Positions 7,455-16,948 of a stretch of DNA of 44,216 nt are shown here, one piece after another; positions within the stretch are counted from its first letter, which is position 1; each line of letters starts with the position of its first letter. A program made the translations under genes and the position numbers. The stretch comes from an uncultured Pelagibacteraceae bacterium. Lineage in GTDB: Bacteria > Pseudomonadota > Alphaproteobacteria > Pelagibacterales > Pelagibacteraceae. The notes below the pieces were generated by a model. The model saw nothing but the letters and a program-made list of their open reading frames with translations. It did no database searches and was not told the DNA's origin. The stretch lies in the NCBI GenBank assembly GCA_902569615.1, contig CACFUX010000008.1, positions 1 through 44,216 on the forward strand. Reading direction: 5' to 3'.

Positions 7455-10400
7455 ATTTCTTGTAAGGATTTAACCTCTATTTTTTTTGTTTTCAAAGATT
7501 TAATCGCCTCTAAAAAAGCGTAGGCAGTCGACATATTTGTGCAATAGGGAACTTTATTTATTAAAGTTGACCTTCTTAAAGACGTAGAGTCTTGAATTCG
7601 GTATGCACGTTTTCCACCTCCGGTATTTATCACTAATGCAATTTTTTTTGAATTTAACACATCAACTATGTGAGGAGAACCTCCGCTTACTTTATTTATT
7701 TTTTTACACTTCATGCCATTTTTGATAATTCTATTTGCTGTCCCCTCCGTACCACATAATGTAAAACCTAATTTTATTAATTGTTTTGCTAATTCCACTC
7801 CTTCATTTTTGTGTCTATCTTTGAGAGAAATAAATGCCAGACCTTTGGTTGGTAGAGAATTTTGAGAAGCCATTTGACTTTTGGCATACGCTAAACCAAA
7901 ATCCTTATCTATTCCCATTACCTCTCCTGTTGATTTCATCTCTGGACCTAATAAAACATCAACATTTGGAAATTTATTAAATGGGAAAACAGCTTCTTTA
8001 ACAGCAAAAATATTTTTATTTTTATCTTTTAAATTAAATTTTTTTAATTTTTCTCCTGCCATAATTCTTGATGCAATTTTAGCCAAAGGAATTCCTTTAG
8101 CTTTAGAAACAAAAGGTACAGTTCTACTAGCTCTCGGATTAACTTCAATAATGTAAATCTCATCATTTTTAATTGCGAACTGAACATTCATAAAACCTTT
8201 AACATTTAATGCTAATGCTAATTTTTTAGTTTGATTATTAATTTCATCAATCAATTCTTTTTTAATAGCTACAGGTGGCATACAACATGCTGAATCTCCA
8301 GAATGAATTCCAGCTTCTTCTATATGCTGCATAATTCCAGCAACAAAAACATCCTTACCATCAGATATTGCATCAACATCTACTTCCATTGCATTATTAA
8401 TAAACCTATCAATCAAAATTGGATTATTTTCTGCAGCTTTAAATGCCTCCTGGACAAAATCTTTTAGTTGGTTTTTTTCATGAACTATTTCCATAGCTCT
8501 ACCTCCCAATACATAAGAAGGCCGGACCACAAGTGGTAAACCAATATCAGATGCTATTTTTATGGCCTGGTCATATGTTTTTGCAATTCCACTATCTGCT
8601 TGTTTTAATTTTAATTTAATTAAAAGTTTTCTAAATCTGTCCCTATCCTCAGCTAAATCAATCGATGAATATTGTGTTCCAATTATTGGTAAAGAATTAT
8701 CATGAAGAAATTTTGCTAATTTAATAGGAGTTTGACCGCCAAATTGAGCAATTATACCAATTAAATTACCTTTTGATTTTTCTTTTAAAATTATGTTGTG
8801 AACGTATTCTTCAATCAAAGGCTCGAAGTATAATCTGTCACTTGTATCATAATCAGTCGAAACAGTTTCTGGATTACAGTTGATCATTATTGTTTCAAAT
8901 CCTGCTTCTTTTAAAGAATAGCTTGCTTGACAACAACAGTAATCAAACTCAATTCCTTGACCTATTCTATTTGGTCCTCCGCCTAGTATAATAATTTTAT
9001 TTTTTTTAGATGGATTTGCCTCACATTCTGTATTTAACGAAAAATTTCTTTGATATGTAGAATACATGTATGGAGTAAAAGATTTAAATTCAGCTGCACA
9101 TGTATCTACTTTTTTAAACACAGGTAGAACTTTTAAAGCAACTCTTTTTCTTCTAACAATTTTCTCTTTTAAATTAGTTAGTTTAGACAATTTCTTATCA
9201 GAGAAACCTATTGATTTAATTCTATTAAATTCATTAAAGTTTTTAGGTAGGCCCTTATTAGAGATTTTATATTCTTCATCCACAATCTCTTTGATTTGCT
9301 CTAAGAACCAAGGATCTATTTTTGATAATTTGTATATTTTTTTTAAATTAATTTTTTTTCGTATTGCTTCTGCAATTAACAAAATTTTATTTGGGATATT
9401 GATCTTAAGTTTTTTTTCAATATCACTCTTATTTAAATCAAAAATTCTATCTAAACCTGAAAAACCAATCTCCAAAGATATTAATGCTTTTTGAAGAGAT
9501 TCCTTAAAGTTTCTTCCAATTGCCATTGCCTCACCAACTGATTTCATTGAAGTACCTAATATCGCAGGAGAACTAGAGAATTTTTCAAAAGTAAATCTTG
9601 GAATTTTAGTTACTACATAATCTATAGTTGGCTCAAAAGATGCAGGAGTAATTTTAGTAATTTCATTCTTTAATTCATCAAGAGTGTAACCAATAGCTAG
9701 TTTTGCTGCCACTTTTGCAATTGGAAAACCAGTTGCTTTTGACGCAAGCGCTGAAGATCTTGAAACTCTAGGATTCATTTCTATAACTACCATTCGTCCA
9801 TTTTTAGGATTAATAGCAAACTGAACATTAGAACCTCCAGTTTCTACTCCAATTTTTCTTAAGCATGCAATAGAGGCGTTTCTCATAACTTGATACTCTT
9901 TGTCTGTAAGAGTTAAAGCAGGCGCAATTGTAATAGAGTCTCCCGTATGAATTCCCATAGGATCTAAATTTTCAATAGAGCATATTATTATACAGTTATC
10001 TTTCCTGTCCCTAACAACTTCCATTTCAAATTCTTTCCAGCCTTCTAAGCACTCTTCCACTAGAACTTGATTTACCGGCGATGCATCAAGACCTTCTCTA
10101 ACACGTTTGAAAAAGTCTTTTTTAGTTTTTGCTATTCCACTTCCAAGCCCCCCAAGTGTAAATGCAGGCCTAATTATTGCTGGCAATCCAACTTTACTCA
10201 AAGATTTCTTAATTTGTCTAATATTGTTAACGATTTCTGATTTTGGAAGATTTAATCCAATATCACTCATATTTTTTCTAAATTTTTTTCTATCCTCTGC
10301 GTTAGAAATAGCTTTTGAATTTGCTCCAATTAATTCAATTTTGTATTTTTTAAGTAATCCAATTTTTTCTGCATTGATTGCTAAATTAAGTGCAGTTTGC

Positions 10401-10675
10401 CCTCCCATTGTCGGTAAAATTGCATTGGGCTTTTCTTTTATTAAAATTTTTTCTAAAATATCTATTGTTATTGGCTCAACATAAGTTTTATCTGCAACGC
10501 CGGGGTCAGTCATAATTGTTGCAGGATTTGAGTTTATTAATATCACTTTATAACCTTCATCTTTTAACGCTTTGCATGCTTGCGTACCAGAGTAATCAAA
10601 TTCACAAGCTTGACCAATTATTATCGGACCTGCTCCTACTACTAAAATTTTCTTAATATCTTTTCTTTTTGGCAT
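7451..10675 (-). CDS. carB: Carbamoyl-phosphate synthase large subunit
   Basis: Makes carbamoyl phosphate from bicarbonate, ATP and ammonia delivered by CarA, feeding arginine and pyrimidine synthesis. The 1074 aa equal the normal length. The two homologous ATP-grasp halves are plain: the first begins [19 protein letters not shown], the second [20 protein letters not shown] (about residue 560). Each half has the conserved [15 protein letters not shown] / [15 protein letters not shown] block. The C-terminal MGS-like allosteric domain follows from about 940. The ATG at 10675 lies 23 bases inside the end of carA, the usual order. The gene is internally intact with no missing landmark. Confidence 0.98.
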   Translation of the reverse strand: MPKRKDIKKILVVGAGPIIIGQACEFDYSGTQACKALKDEGYKVILINSNPATIMTDPGVADKTYVEPITIDILEKILIKEKPNAILPTMGGQTALNLAINAEKIGLLKKYKIELIGANSKAISNAEDRKKFRKNMSDIGLNLPKSEIVNNIRQIKKSLSKVGLPAIIRPAFTLGGLGSGIAKTKKDFFKRVREGLDASPVNQVLVEECLEGWKEFEMEVVRDRKDNCIIICSIENLDPMGIHTGDSITIAPALTLTDKEYQVMRNASIACLRKIGVETGGSNVQFAINPKNGRMVVIEMNPRVSRSSALASKATGFPIAKVAAKLAIGYTLDELKNEITKITPASFEPTIDYVVTKIPRFTFEKFSSSPAILGTSMKSVGEAMAIGRNFKESLQKALISLEIGFSGLDRIFDLNKSDIEKKLKINIPNKILLIAEAIRKKINLKKIYKLSKIDPWFLEQIKEIVDEEYKISNKGLPKNFNEFNRIKSIGFSDKKLSKLTNLKEKIVRRKRVALKVLPVFKKVDTCAAEFKSFTPYMYSTYQRNFSLNTECEANPSKKNKIIILGGGPNRIGQGIEFDYCCCQASYSLKEAGFETIMINCNPETVSTDYDTSDRLYFEPLIEEYVHNIILKEKSKGNLIGIIAQFGGQTPIKLAKFLHDNSLPIIGTQYSSIDLAEDRDRFRKLLIKLKLKQADSGIAKTYDQAIKIASDIGLPLVVRPSYVLGGRAMEIVHEKNQLKDFVQEAFKAAENNPILIDRFINNAMEVDVDAISDGKDVFVAGIMQHIEEAGIHSGDSACCMPPVAIKKELIDEINNQTKKLALALNVKGFMNVQFAIKNDEIYIIEVNPRASRTVPFVSKAKGIPLAKIASRIMAGEKLKKFNLKDKNKNIFAVKEAVFPFNKFPNVDVLLGPEMKSTGEVMGIDKDFGLAYAKSQMASQNSLPTKGLAFISLKDRHKNEGVELAKQLIKLGFTLCGTEGTANRIIKNGMKCKKINKVSGGSPHIVDVLNSKKIALVINTGGGKRAYRIQDSTSLRRSTLINKVPYCTNMSTAYAFLEAIKSLKTKKIEVKSLQEI

Positions 10676-11846
10676 TTTTTTTTATTTCGTTAATAAATTG
10701 GTTAAATAAATAATGACTATCTTGTGGGCCAGGATTTGATTCTGGGTGATATTGAACAGAAAAAACAGGTTTATTTTTTAATTTTATTCCTTCAACAGAA
10801 TTGTCAAATAAAGATTTATGTGTCATTTGAACATTTTTTGGCAAACTTTCTTTAACAACTTCAAATCCATGATTTTGGCTTGTAATCTCAACTTTGCTAT
10901 TAATTAAATTTTTTACTGGGTGATTTGCGCCTCTATGACCTAATTTCATTTTTTTTGTTTTTGCTTTAAGTGCCAAAGCTAATAGTTGGTGTCCAAGGCA
11001 TATCCCAAATATTGGAATATTTTTTTTAATTAATTTTTGAATTATATCGATTGCATATTTTCCTGTTGCAGCAGGATCCCCAGGCCCATTTGATAAAAAA
11101 ATACCATGAGGTTTTAATTTAATAATGTTTTCAGCCTCAACATCACAAGGAACCACAATTACTTCGCAATTAAAATTAGAAAAATATCTTAAAATATTTT
11201 TTTTAATTCCATAATCAATTGCAATAATTTTATATTTCTTCTTTTTATTTTTTTCAAAACCTTTATCTTTTTTCCATGTTTTGAAACCTTTCCATATATA
11301 TTGTTTTTTCGTTGTAACAGTTTTTGCTAAATCCAAGCCGTTTAATCCTGGCCATTTAATAGCGTTATTGGTTAATTTTTTTAGATTAAAAATACCTTTA
11401 TTATTATTAGAAATAGTACCTTTAGGTGCTCCTTTATCTCTTATAAAATTAGTTAAGCTTCTAGTGTCTAGCCCGGTTATTCCTACTATCTTATTTTTTT
11501 TCAACCAATTATCCAATTTTTTTAAAGATCTGTAGTTAGATGGATTAGTTATTTCAGTGTTAAAAATAACACCTTTAGTCCAAATTTTGTCTGACTCATG
11601 ATCTTCTTTGTTAGTCCCAACATTTCCAATATGAGGAAAAGTAAAATTAATAATTTGTCCGGCATAAGATGGGTCGGATATAATTTCTTGATAACCTGTT
11701 AAAGAAGTATTGAAACAAACTTCTCCAGTGGCTGTTCCTTGATATCCAATTCCAATACCTTTAAATATTTTTTTATTTTCAAGAACTAAAACGCCTGATG
11801 ATATATATGAGAATTTTTTTGAGTTTACTTTTTGCTTTTTGTTCAA
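10653..11846 (-). CDS. carA: Carbamoyl-phosphate synthase small (glutaminase) subunit
   Basis: Class I glutamine amidotransferase that releases ammonia from glutamine for CarB. The N-terminal CarA domain is clear ([20 protein letters not shown], 41-60). The amidotransferase domain carries nucleophile C283 in GICLGHQL and the H367/E369 pair in QYHPES. Length is 397 aa. The start appears to be TTG at 11846-11844: an in-frame TAA immediately precedes it and no ATG occurs before the conserved domain. No Shine-Dalgarno site is visible. It is the first gene of carA-carB and diverges from yqeY across 123 bases. Confidence 0.96.
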   Translation of the reverse strand: MNKKQKVNSKKFSYISSGVLVLENKKIFKGIGIGYQGTATGEVCFNTSLTGYQEIISDPSYAGQIINFTFPHIGNVGTNKEDHESDKIWTKGVIFNTEITNPSNYRSLKKLDNWLKKNKIVGITGLDTRSLTNFIRDKGAPKGTISNNNKGIFNLKKLTNNAIKWPGLNGLDLAKTVTTKKQYIWKGFKTWKKDKGFEKNKKKKYKIIAIDYGIKKNILRYFSNFNCEVIVVPCDVEAENIIKLKPHGIFLSNGPGDPAATGKYAIDIIQKLIKKNIPIFGICLGHQLLALALKAKTKKMKLGHRGANHPVKNLINSKVEITSQNHGFEVVKESLPKNVQMTHKSLFDNSVEGIKLKNKPVFSVQYHPESNPGPQDSHYLFNQFINEIKKNAKKKRY

Positions 11847-11969
11847 TTACAACTCATGAGTTAAAGGTTAATACAATAAATCGTATTTTTTCGCAACAGA
11901 TCTAATGTATTTTTTTAAAAATACAATTTGTTCTTTTGTATAATTTTTTCTATACAGTGGATAAAACTG
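11847..11969. promoter_or_regulatory. Divergent promoter region of carA and yqeY with an AT palindrome
   Basis: This 123-base gap must hold promoters for the car genes (minus) and the yqeY-dnaG-rpoD unit (plus). A near-perfect inverted repeat lies at 11906-11925: TGTATTTTT, two T, then AAAAATACA. On the plus strand TTGTTC (11928-11933) and TATAAT (11938-11943) are -35/-10-like but too close together to form one promoter. TATACA (11951-11956), 17 bases after TTGTTC, is a better-spaced partner. The palindrome may be a regulator site or simply AT-rich promoter DNA. Confidence 0.35.
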
Positions 11970-12431
11970 ATGGACCTCAAAAATAAAATTAATTCTGACT
12001 ATAATGAAGCTTTAAAAGCTAAAGATAAATCAAAAATATCAACTTATAGGTTAATTTTATCAGCCATTAAGGATCTGGATATTGCAAATAGATCGGGTCC
12101 TAATAAGAAAGAAACTGATGATGAGGATATAAAAAAACTTTTAAAAAAAATGATCAAGCAACGATCCGAATCAATAGATGTTTACAAAAAAAATAATAGG
12201 GAAGATTTGCTAAAAATAGAAGAAAATGAGCAAAATTTATTATGTGAATATTTGCCAAAACAATTAAGTGAAGATGAGACAAAAAAAATATGTTCAGAAA
12301 TTACCCAAAAAGTTGGCGCCTCTTCTTTGAAAGATATGGGAAAAGTTATGGGAGAGCTTAAAAAAAATTATTCAGATACTATCGATTTTTCAAAAGCAGG
12401 TTCAATTTTAAAGGAGATATTGTCTAAATAA
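11970..12431 (+). CDS. GatB/YqeY domain-containing protein
   Basis: A 153-aa YqeY-family protein starting MDLKNKINSDYNEALKAKDK, with the family features RLILSAIKDLDIA, a central DDEDIKKLLKKMIKQRSESIDVYKK helix, and the C-terminal GASSLKDMGKVMGELKKNY. The domain is shared with the tail of GatB, which binds tRNA; the free-standing protein's function is not settled. I chose ATG 11970 over an upstream in-frame TTG (11928) because the family begins here and the extra 14 residues are hydrophobic and atypical. It lies 9 bases before dnaG, the standard yqeY-dnaG-rpoD order of many bacteria. Confidence 0.9.
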   Translation: MDLKNKINSDYNEALKAKDKSKISTYRLILSAIKDLDIANRSGPNKKETDDEDIKKLLKKMIKQRSESIDVYKKNNREDLLKIEENEQNLLCEYLPKQLSEDETKKICSEITQKVGASSLKDMGKVMGELKKNYSDTIDFSKAGSILKEILSK

Positions 12432-12440
12432 GAATAATTT

Positions 12441-14216
12441 ATGAAATATCCAAAAGAATATTTAGATGAAATCAAAACTAGATTAAAAGTTTCAACTGTA
12501 GTTTCTAAATCAGTTAATTTAAAAAAAAGAGGAAAAGAATTTGTAGGACTTTCTCCTTTTAAAACTGAAAAAACACCATCTTTTACAGTTAATGATGAAA
12601 AAGGTTTTTATCATTGTTTCAGTACTTCTGAACATGGAAATATTTTTGATTTTATCATGAAAACTCAAAATCTAAAATTTGGTGAAGCAGTTAAATATTT
12701 GGCAAACTTAGCAGGAATGCAGCCATATACATTTACTAAAAAAGATGAAGAAAGAGAAAAAGAGTGGAAACAATATTCCGAGATATTCAATTTATATGTT
12801 GAATTTTACAACAAAGAACTTTTACAAAACCAAAATTTAAATTTTGCAAAAGAGTATTTAAAAAAAAGAAATTTAACCAAAGAAGAAGTTGTAAATTTTA
12901 AAATAGGTTATGTGTCATCTGATGCAAATTTTTATGAAAATATTAAATCGAAATTTGAGGAAAAAATAATAGTTAATACTGGGCTTTTTTATTTAGATGA
13001 AAAAAAAAATAAATATGTAGAGAGATTTAAAGACAGAATTATATTCCCAATTAATAGTATTACAGGACAACCAATAGCTTTAGGAGGAAGAACAATAAAA
13101 GAAAATAATTATTTGGCAAAATATATTAATTCGCCCGAAACCCCATTTTTTAAAAAAGGATCAAATTTATATAATTTAGATTATGCAAGGAAGTTATCTA
13201 ATAAAATTGAATACATTTATCTGGTAGAAGGATACATGGATGTTGTTAGTTTAAGCAGCAAAGGAATTAAAAACGTTGTAGCAAATCTTGGAACTTCACT
13301 TACTGATAGACAAGTATCAGTTTTAAACCAATTCTATGATGATATTATTATTTGTTTTGATGGAGATGAGAGTGGATATAAAGCTGCACTAAGAGCTGCT
13401 GAAAATTTAATTAAGGAATTAAAACCTGAAAAACAAATTTCATTTTTATTTTTGCCTGATAAGGAAGATCCAGATACTTTTGTAAATAAAAATGGAAAAG
13501 ATTATTTTATAGAATTTACCAAAGATAAAAAAATTCCAATTCATAATTTCATATTAAACCACTATAAAGATCAAACTAAAAATGATCCTTCGTCTCTTGC
13601 ATTATTTGAAAAAAAATTAAGATCAATTGCATATTCAATTAAAGATGAATTTATCAAAAAATATGTGCTAGAATATTTTTTAGAAAAAATAAGCTTGTTA
13701 ACCCCAAACTCCAACCAAAATATAAATAAAAACTTTTATAAGAAAGCTAAATCTTTAAAATCAACTCAAAAATATTTTAATGAAACAAAGAACTTGAGCT
13801 CAATTGAAATTAAAGAATTTTCATTCTTGTACCTAATTATTAATAATTTGAATTTAATAAAAGAAAATTTAAATTTATTAGATAATGTAAAATTATTTTC
13901 AAAAGAAAATAAAATTATTTATGAAAGTATTTTACATAAATTACAAAATGAAGAAAATCTAAATGAAAATAGCCTGTCTTTAGATAGCCAAATATTGAGC
14001 AAAATCTCAAAATTTGCATCAATTAAACATATACTTAATAAAATAGAAAATGATCAATTCAAGATTATTGAGCTACTTCAAGAATTAATTGGAGATATCA
14101 AAAATTATGAACTAGAATTAAGAATAGAGAAATTAGAATCAAAATTTTCTAAAGATTTAGATGAAAATACTTTTAACGAATTAAGAGAATTAAAAAAATC
14201 ACAAAAAATCAATTAA
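12441..14216 (+). CDS. dnaG: DNA primase, with a degenerate zinc-binding site
   Basis: Synthesises RNA primers at the replication fork. The 591 aa are close to normal. The N-terminal CHC2-type domain is recognisable (SPFKTEKTPSFTVND...GFYHCFSTSEHGN). Aligned to E. coli C40/H43/C61/C64 it reads S38/K41/C59/T62, so three of four zinc ligands are gone. The TOPRIM catalytic core is intact, with YLVEGYMDVVSL and IIICFDGDESGYKAALRA carrying the metal-binding acidic residues. The C-terminal helicase-binding part is lysine/asparagine-rich and divergent, as expected. It sits 9 bases after yqeY and 66 bases before rpoD. From memory, loss of these ligands also occurs in other alphaproteobacterial primases; that was not checked. 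Confidence 0.96.
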   Translation: MKYPKEYLDEIKTRLKVSTVVSKSVNLKKRGKEFVGLSPFKTEKTPSFTVNDEKGFYHCFSTSEHGNIFDFIMKTQNLKFGEAVKYLANLAGMQPYTFTKKDEEREKEWKQYSEIFNLYVEFYNKELLQNQNLNFAKEYLKKRNLTKEEVVNFKIGYVSSDANFYENIKSKFEEKIIVNTGLFYLDEKKNKYVERFKDRIIFPINSITGQPIALGGRTIKENNYLAKYINSPETPFFKKGSNLYNLDYARKLSNKIEYIYLVEGYMDVVSLSSKGIKNVVANLGTSLTDRQVSVLNQFYDDIIICFDGDESGYKAALRAAENLIKELKPEKQISFLFLPDKEDPDTFVNKNGKDYFIEFTKDKKIPIHNFILNHYKDQTKNDPSSLALFEKKLRSIAYSIKDEFIKKYVLEYFLEKISLLTPNSNQNINKNFYKKAKSLKSTQKYFNETKNLSSIEIKEFSFLYLIINNLNLIKENLNLLDNVKLFSKENKIIYESILHKLQNEENLNENSLSLDSQILSKISKFASIKHILNKIENDQFKIIELLQELIGDIKNYELELRIEKLESKFSKDLDENTFNELRELKKSQKIN

Positions 14217-14282
14217 ATCGACTAATTTAAATATGGATTTTTTTGGATATGTCATTATATAAGACTTCCTAACTTTATTGCT

Positions 14283-16115
14283 GTGGAAAGAATTATTACA
14301 AAATCATTTGCTAGACTAATGGGCCGAGGAGTCCATAGAGGCTTCATTACTTATGAGGAATTAAGTAAATCATTAGGAAAAAGAAATTTATCAACTGAAA
14401 ATCTTTCTCAAGCATTCATTCATATTTTAAATGATAAAATTTCATTAGTTGAAAAAAAATCTGACTATAAAGTTTTGAGAAAGAAAGACTCCTCTTCTAA
14501 AGAAGATGGTAAGACAGTAGAGAAGAGTGACGATCCAATAAGAATGTATCTTAGAGAGATGGGAGGTGTTGAGCTTTTATCAAGAGAAGGTGAAATTGCG
14601 ATTGCAAAAAGAATTGAGGCTGGGAAAGATGTAATGCTTAATGCATTATCTCAAAGTCCAATAACAGCCCAGCAGTTTTTTGACTGGGATATAAAACTTC
14701 AAAAAGATGAAATTCTAGTTAGAGAAATAATAGATATCGATACAAATTACACTGAAGATGAAGAAACTGGATCTGGCAACAAGAAAAAATCTGAAAGTGA
14801 TACTTCAGAAGATAGCTCTAATGAAAATTCAGACGTTTCCGAAGATGAGTTTAATCCAACTTTAGCAGCAATGGAGAGTGAAATTAAACCAAAAGTTTTA
14901 AAAACTATTAATAATTTATCTAAAGAATATAATAAATTAATAAAATACCAAAATGAAAAGTTAGAATGCGTATTAAGTTCAAAAACATTTTCACAATCTA
15001 AAGATAAAAATTATAAAAAAATTGTTGATAATATTCTAAATAATATTAAATCTTTACAACTATCACCATCTGTCTTGGAGGAGTTGGTCCAAAAACACTA
15101 TATAGAAAATAAAAAAATAATTTCTTTTGAGGGAAATTTACTAAGACTTGCTTTAAATAGTAAAATATCACGGGATGAATTTATAAAGTTTTATGTAGGC
15201 AATGAAATAAACCCTAATCTTAAAGTTTTTTTAGGAACAAATGAAGTATGGAAAAAATTTTTACAAAAAAATAAAGATGAATTTAAAAATATTAGAGAAA
15301 GACTAGTAGAAATTAGTAAGAAATTAGGAATTTCAGTAACTGATTATAAAAAATTAGTTAGCAGAATTCAAAAAGGTGAAAAAGAGTCGAGAATAGCTAA
15401 AAAAGAAATGGTTGAAGCCAATCTTAGACTCGTAATTTCTATTGCAAAAAAATATACAAATAGAGGCTTGCAATTCTTAGATTTAATTCAAGAAGGAAAT
15501 ATTGGTTTAATGAAAGCAGTTGATAAATTTGAGTATAGAAGAGGTTATAAATTTTCAACTTATGCAACTTGGTGGATAAGACAAGCAATAACGAGATCAA
15601 TAGCAGATCAGGCAAGAACTATAAGAATCCCAGTTCATATGATCGAAACTATTAATAAAATTGTTAGAACTCAAAGATTAATCTTAAGTGAATTTGGCAG
15701 AGAGGCAACACCAGAAGAATTATCAAAAAAACTTAGAATGCCTTTAGATAAAGTAAGAAAGGTATTAAAAATCTCTAAAGAACCAGTTTCTTTAGAAAAG
15801 CCAGTTGGAGATGAAGAGGACAGCAGTCTAGGAGATTTTATTGAAGATACAAAGGCATTGGCACCGCTAGAGCAAGCAATAAAATCAAATTTAAGTGAAG
15901 CAACAACAAAAATCTTATCAACATTAACTCCAAGAGAAGAAAGAGTTTTAAGAATGAGATTTGGAGTTGGAATGAATACTGACCATACTCTTGAAGAAGT
16001 TGGATTACAGTTTTCAGTTACAAGAGAAAGAATAAGACAAATTGAGGCTAAAGCACTTAGAAAGCTAAAACATCCTAGCAGATCAAAACAACTTAAAAGT
16101 TTCTTAGAAAGTTAA
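14283..16115 (+). CDS. rpoD: RNA polymerase primary sigma factor (sigma-70)
   Basis: Housekeeping sigma factor, 610 aa. A region 1.1-like start ([15 protein letters not shown]) is followed by region 1.2 ([22 protein letters not shown]). A non-conserved insert then contains an acidic, Ser-rich linker (about 155-195). Region 2 ([37 protein letters not shown]) contacts the -10 element. Region 3 follows, and region 4.2 ([17 protein letters not shown]) is the -35 reader. The start is GTG at 14283: the frame is open back to 14226 but has no ATG there. The next in-frame ATG (14319) would remove the first helix. It follows dnaG by 66 bases and is followed 6 bases later by tRNA-Val on the same strand. 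Confidence 0.97.
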   Translation: MERIITKSFARLMGRGVHRGFITYEELSKSLGKRNLSTENLSQAFIHILNDKISLVEKKSDYKVLRKKDSSSKEDGKTVEKSDDPIRMYLREMGGVELLSREGEIAIAKRIEAGKDVMLNALSQSPITAQQFFDWDIKLQKDEILVREIIDIDTNYTEDEETGSGNKKKSESDTSEDSSNENSDVSEDEFNPTLAAMESEIKPKVLKTINNLSKEYNKLIKYQNEKLECVLSSKTFSQSKDKNYKKIVDNILNNIKSLQLSPSVLEELVQKHYIENKKIISFEGNLLRLALNSKISRDEFIKFYVGNEINPNLKVFLGTNEVWKKFLQKNKDEFKNIRERLVEISKKLGISVTDYKKLVSRIQKGEKESRIAKKEMVEANLRLVISIAKKYTNRGLQFLDLIQEGNIGLMKAVDKFEYRRGYKFSTYATWWIRQAITRSIADQARTIRIPVHMIETINKIVRTQRLILSEFGREATPEELSKKLRMPLDKVRKVLKISKEPVSLEKPVGDEEDSSLGDFIEDTKALAPLEQAIKSNLSEATTKILSTLTPREERVLRMRFGVGMNTDHTLEEVGLQFSVTRERIRQIEAKALRKLKHPSRSKQLKSFLES

Positions 16116-16121
16116 ATACTT

Positions 16122-16196
16122 GGGCCGTTAGCTCAATAGTAGAGTACTGCATTGACATTGCAGGGGTAGTTGGAGCGTAACCAACACGGCCCACCA
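16122..16196 (+). tRNA. tRNA-Val (anticodon GAC), with atypical D and T loops
   Basis: A full cloverleaf with encoded CCA. The acceptor is GGGCCGT/ACGGCCC (7 bp), the D stem GCTC/GAGT, the anticodon stem CTGCA/TGCAG with loop TTGACAT (anticodon GAC), the variable loop GGGTA, and the T stem GTTGG/CCAAC. The T loop is AGCGTAA instead of the near-universal TTCRANN, and the D loop is AATAGTA with A in place of G18. All stems are intact or G-T wobble. Outside those loops the sequence matches alphaproteobacterial tRNA-Val(GAC), for example CTGCATTGACATTGCAGGGG. It lies 6 bases after rpoD. See the finding on its tertiary contacts. Confidence 0.85.
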
Positions 16197-16247
16197 TTAA
16201 AAAATTGATAACCTTATAAAAATGTTATATTTAAATAATTAATTTTT

Positions 16248-16324
16248 GGGCCTGTAGCTCAGTTGGTTAGAGCAGTACACTCATAATGTATTGGTCCCAG
16301 GTTCGAGTCCTGGCGGGCCCACCA
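16248..16324 (+). tRNA. tRNA-Ile2 (anticodon CAT, lysidine type)
   Basis: A 77-nt cloverleaf with encoded CCA. The acceptor is GGGCCTG/CGGGCCC, the D arm GCTC AGTTGGTTA GAGC, the anticodon stem GTACA/TGTAT with loop CTCATAA, the variable loop TGGTC, and the T arm CCAGG TTCGAGT CCTGG. The CAT anticodon could be Met. The GGGCCTGTAGCTCAGTTGG 5' half, CTCATAA loop and TTGGTC segment are those of tRNA-Ile2, whose C34 is modified to lysidine by TilS so that it reads AUA. Initiator tRNA is excluded because position 1 pairs. The D and T loops are canonical, in contrast to the neighbouring tRNA-Val. The 3' end is 7 bases from the stop of convergent mlaC. Confidence 0.88.
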
Positions 16325-16331
16325 TTAGCTT

Positions 16332-16934
16332 CTATTCTTTTTCTACGAATTTATTGAGGTTATTAAATAATACGTTTATATCTCCATCATTACTTTGGAT
16401 AATTGAATTAAATTCTTCTTTTTGAACTTTAGCTAAACTAACACCTTCAATAACAACATCAATAATAAGAGGATTATCGGGATCTTTAGTCACAACCCTC
16501 CAATCTATTTTTAATTCAGGCTTATCTTCAGTTGCTAACAAGGTACTTGATACCATAGTATATTTGTCACTAAGTTTTTTTTGAGAATCTACACGTATTC
16601 TTGGATCAGTGTATTCGGCCAATCTACTTGAAAATGTTTTTAAAAAATATTTACTGAAAATTTCTAAATATTCTTCCTTCTTTTCATCTGACATATTTTT
16701 TCTATGTTTTCCAAGCGAATAAAACCCAATACCCCTTATATCAACAGTTTCATTAGCAATTGTTTTTAATATCTCCATTTTTTCTTCTTTGGATTGTCTT
16801 TTATTTAATGCTTCTGAGGCTCTGTCAGCTGTTTCTTGAACAAAAGAATATGGGTCGATTGCAAAAGAATTGTTAATATAAATAGAATTTATAAAAATTA
16901 ATAAAAAAAAAAAGAAAGATTTTTTTTTATACAT
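16332..16934 (-). CDS. mlaC: MlaC-type periplasmic phospholipid-binding protein
   Basis: Shuttles phospholipids between the outer-membrane MlaA complex and the inner-membrane MlaFEDB transporter. The 200 aa begin with a signal peptide (MYKKKSFFFFLLIFINSIYI...SFA, cleavage about residue 25). The mature part shows the Ttg2D/MlaC pattern: early helices (EKMEILKTIANETVDIRGIGFYSLG), YLEIFSKYFLKTFSSRLAEY, then DWRVV.....PLIIDVVIEGVSLAKVQKEEF and FNSIIQSNDGDINVLFNNL near the end. It lies 14 bases after mlaA on the same strand. The other Mla genes (mlaFEDB) are not in the window. It converges on tRNA-Ile2. Confidence 0.9.
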   Translation of the reverse strand: MYKKKSFFFFLLIFINSIYINNSFAIDPYSFVQETADRASEALNKRQSKEEKMEILKTIANETVDIRGIGFYSLGKHRKNMSDEKKEEYLEIFSKYFLKTFSSRLAEYTDPRIRVDSQKKLSDKYTMVSSTLLATEDKPELKIDWRVVTKDPDNPLIIDVVIEGVSLAKVQKEEFNSIIQSNDGDINVLFNNLNKFVEKE

Positions 16935-16948
16935 CGGTTTTTAATAAA

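Noticed and set aside
9066..9494. A 142-codon plus-strand open frame, and others of 60-140 codons opposite carB, dnaG-side genes, ftsZ and uvrB
   Set aside because: They are antisense to intact, well-conserved genes, with leucine/phenylalanine/isoleucine-rich translations expected from AT-rich complementary strands and no family features.
11928..11969. Longer yqeY start at TTG 11928
   Set aside because: It adds 14 hydrophobic residues not typical of the family; ATG 11970 gives the standard N-terminus.
14750..14870. Acidic Ser/Glu-rich stretch in RpoD as a foreign insertion
   Set aside because: It falls in the non-conserved region between sigma regions 1.2 and 2.1, which varies freely in primary sigma factors.
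16248..16324. tRNA-Met (elongator) for the CAT-anticodon tRNA
   Set aside because: The acceptor, anticodon loop and TTGGTC variable region match tRNA-Ile2 rather than elongator Met. A minor chance of Met remains.
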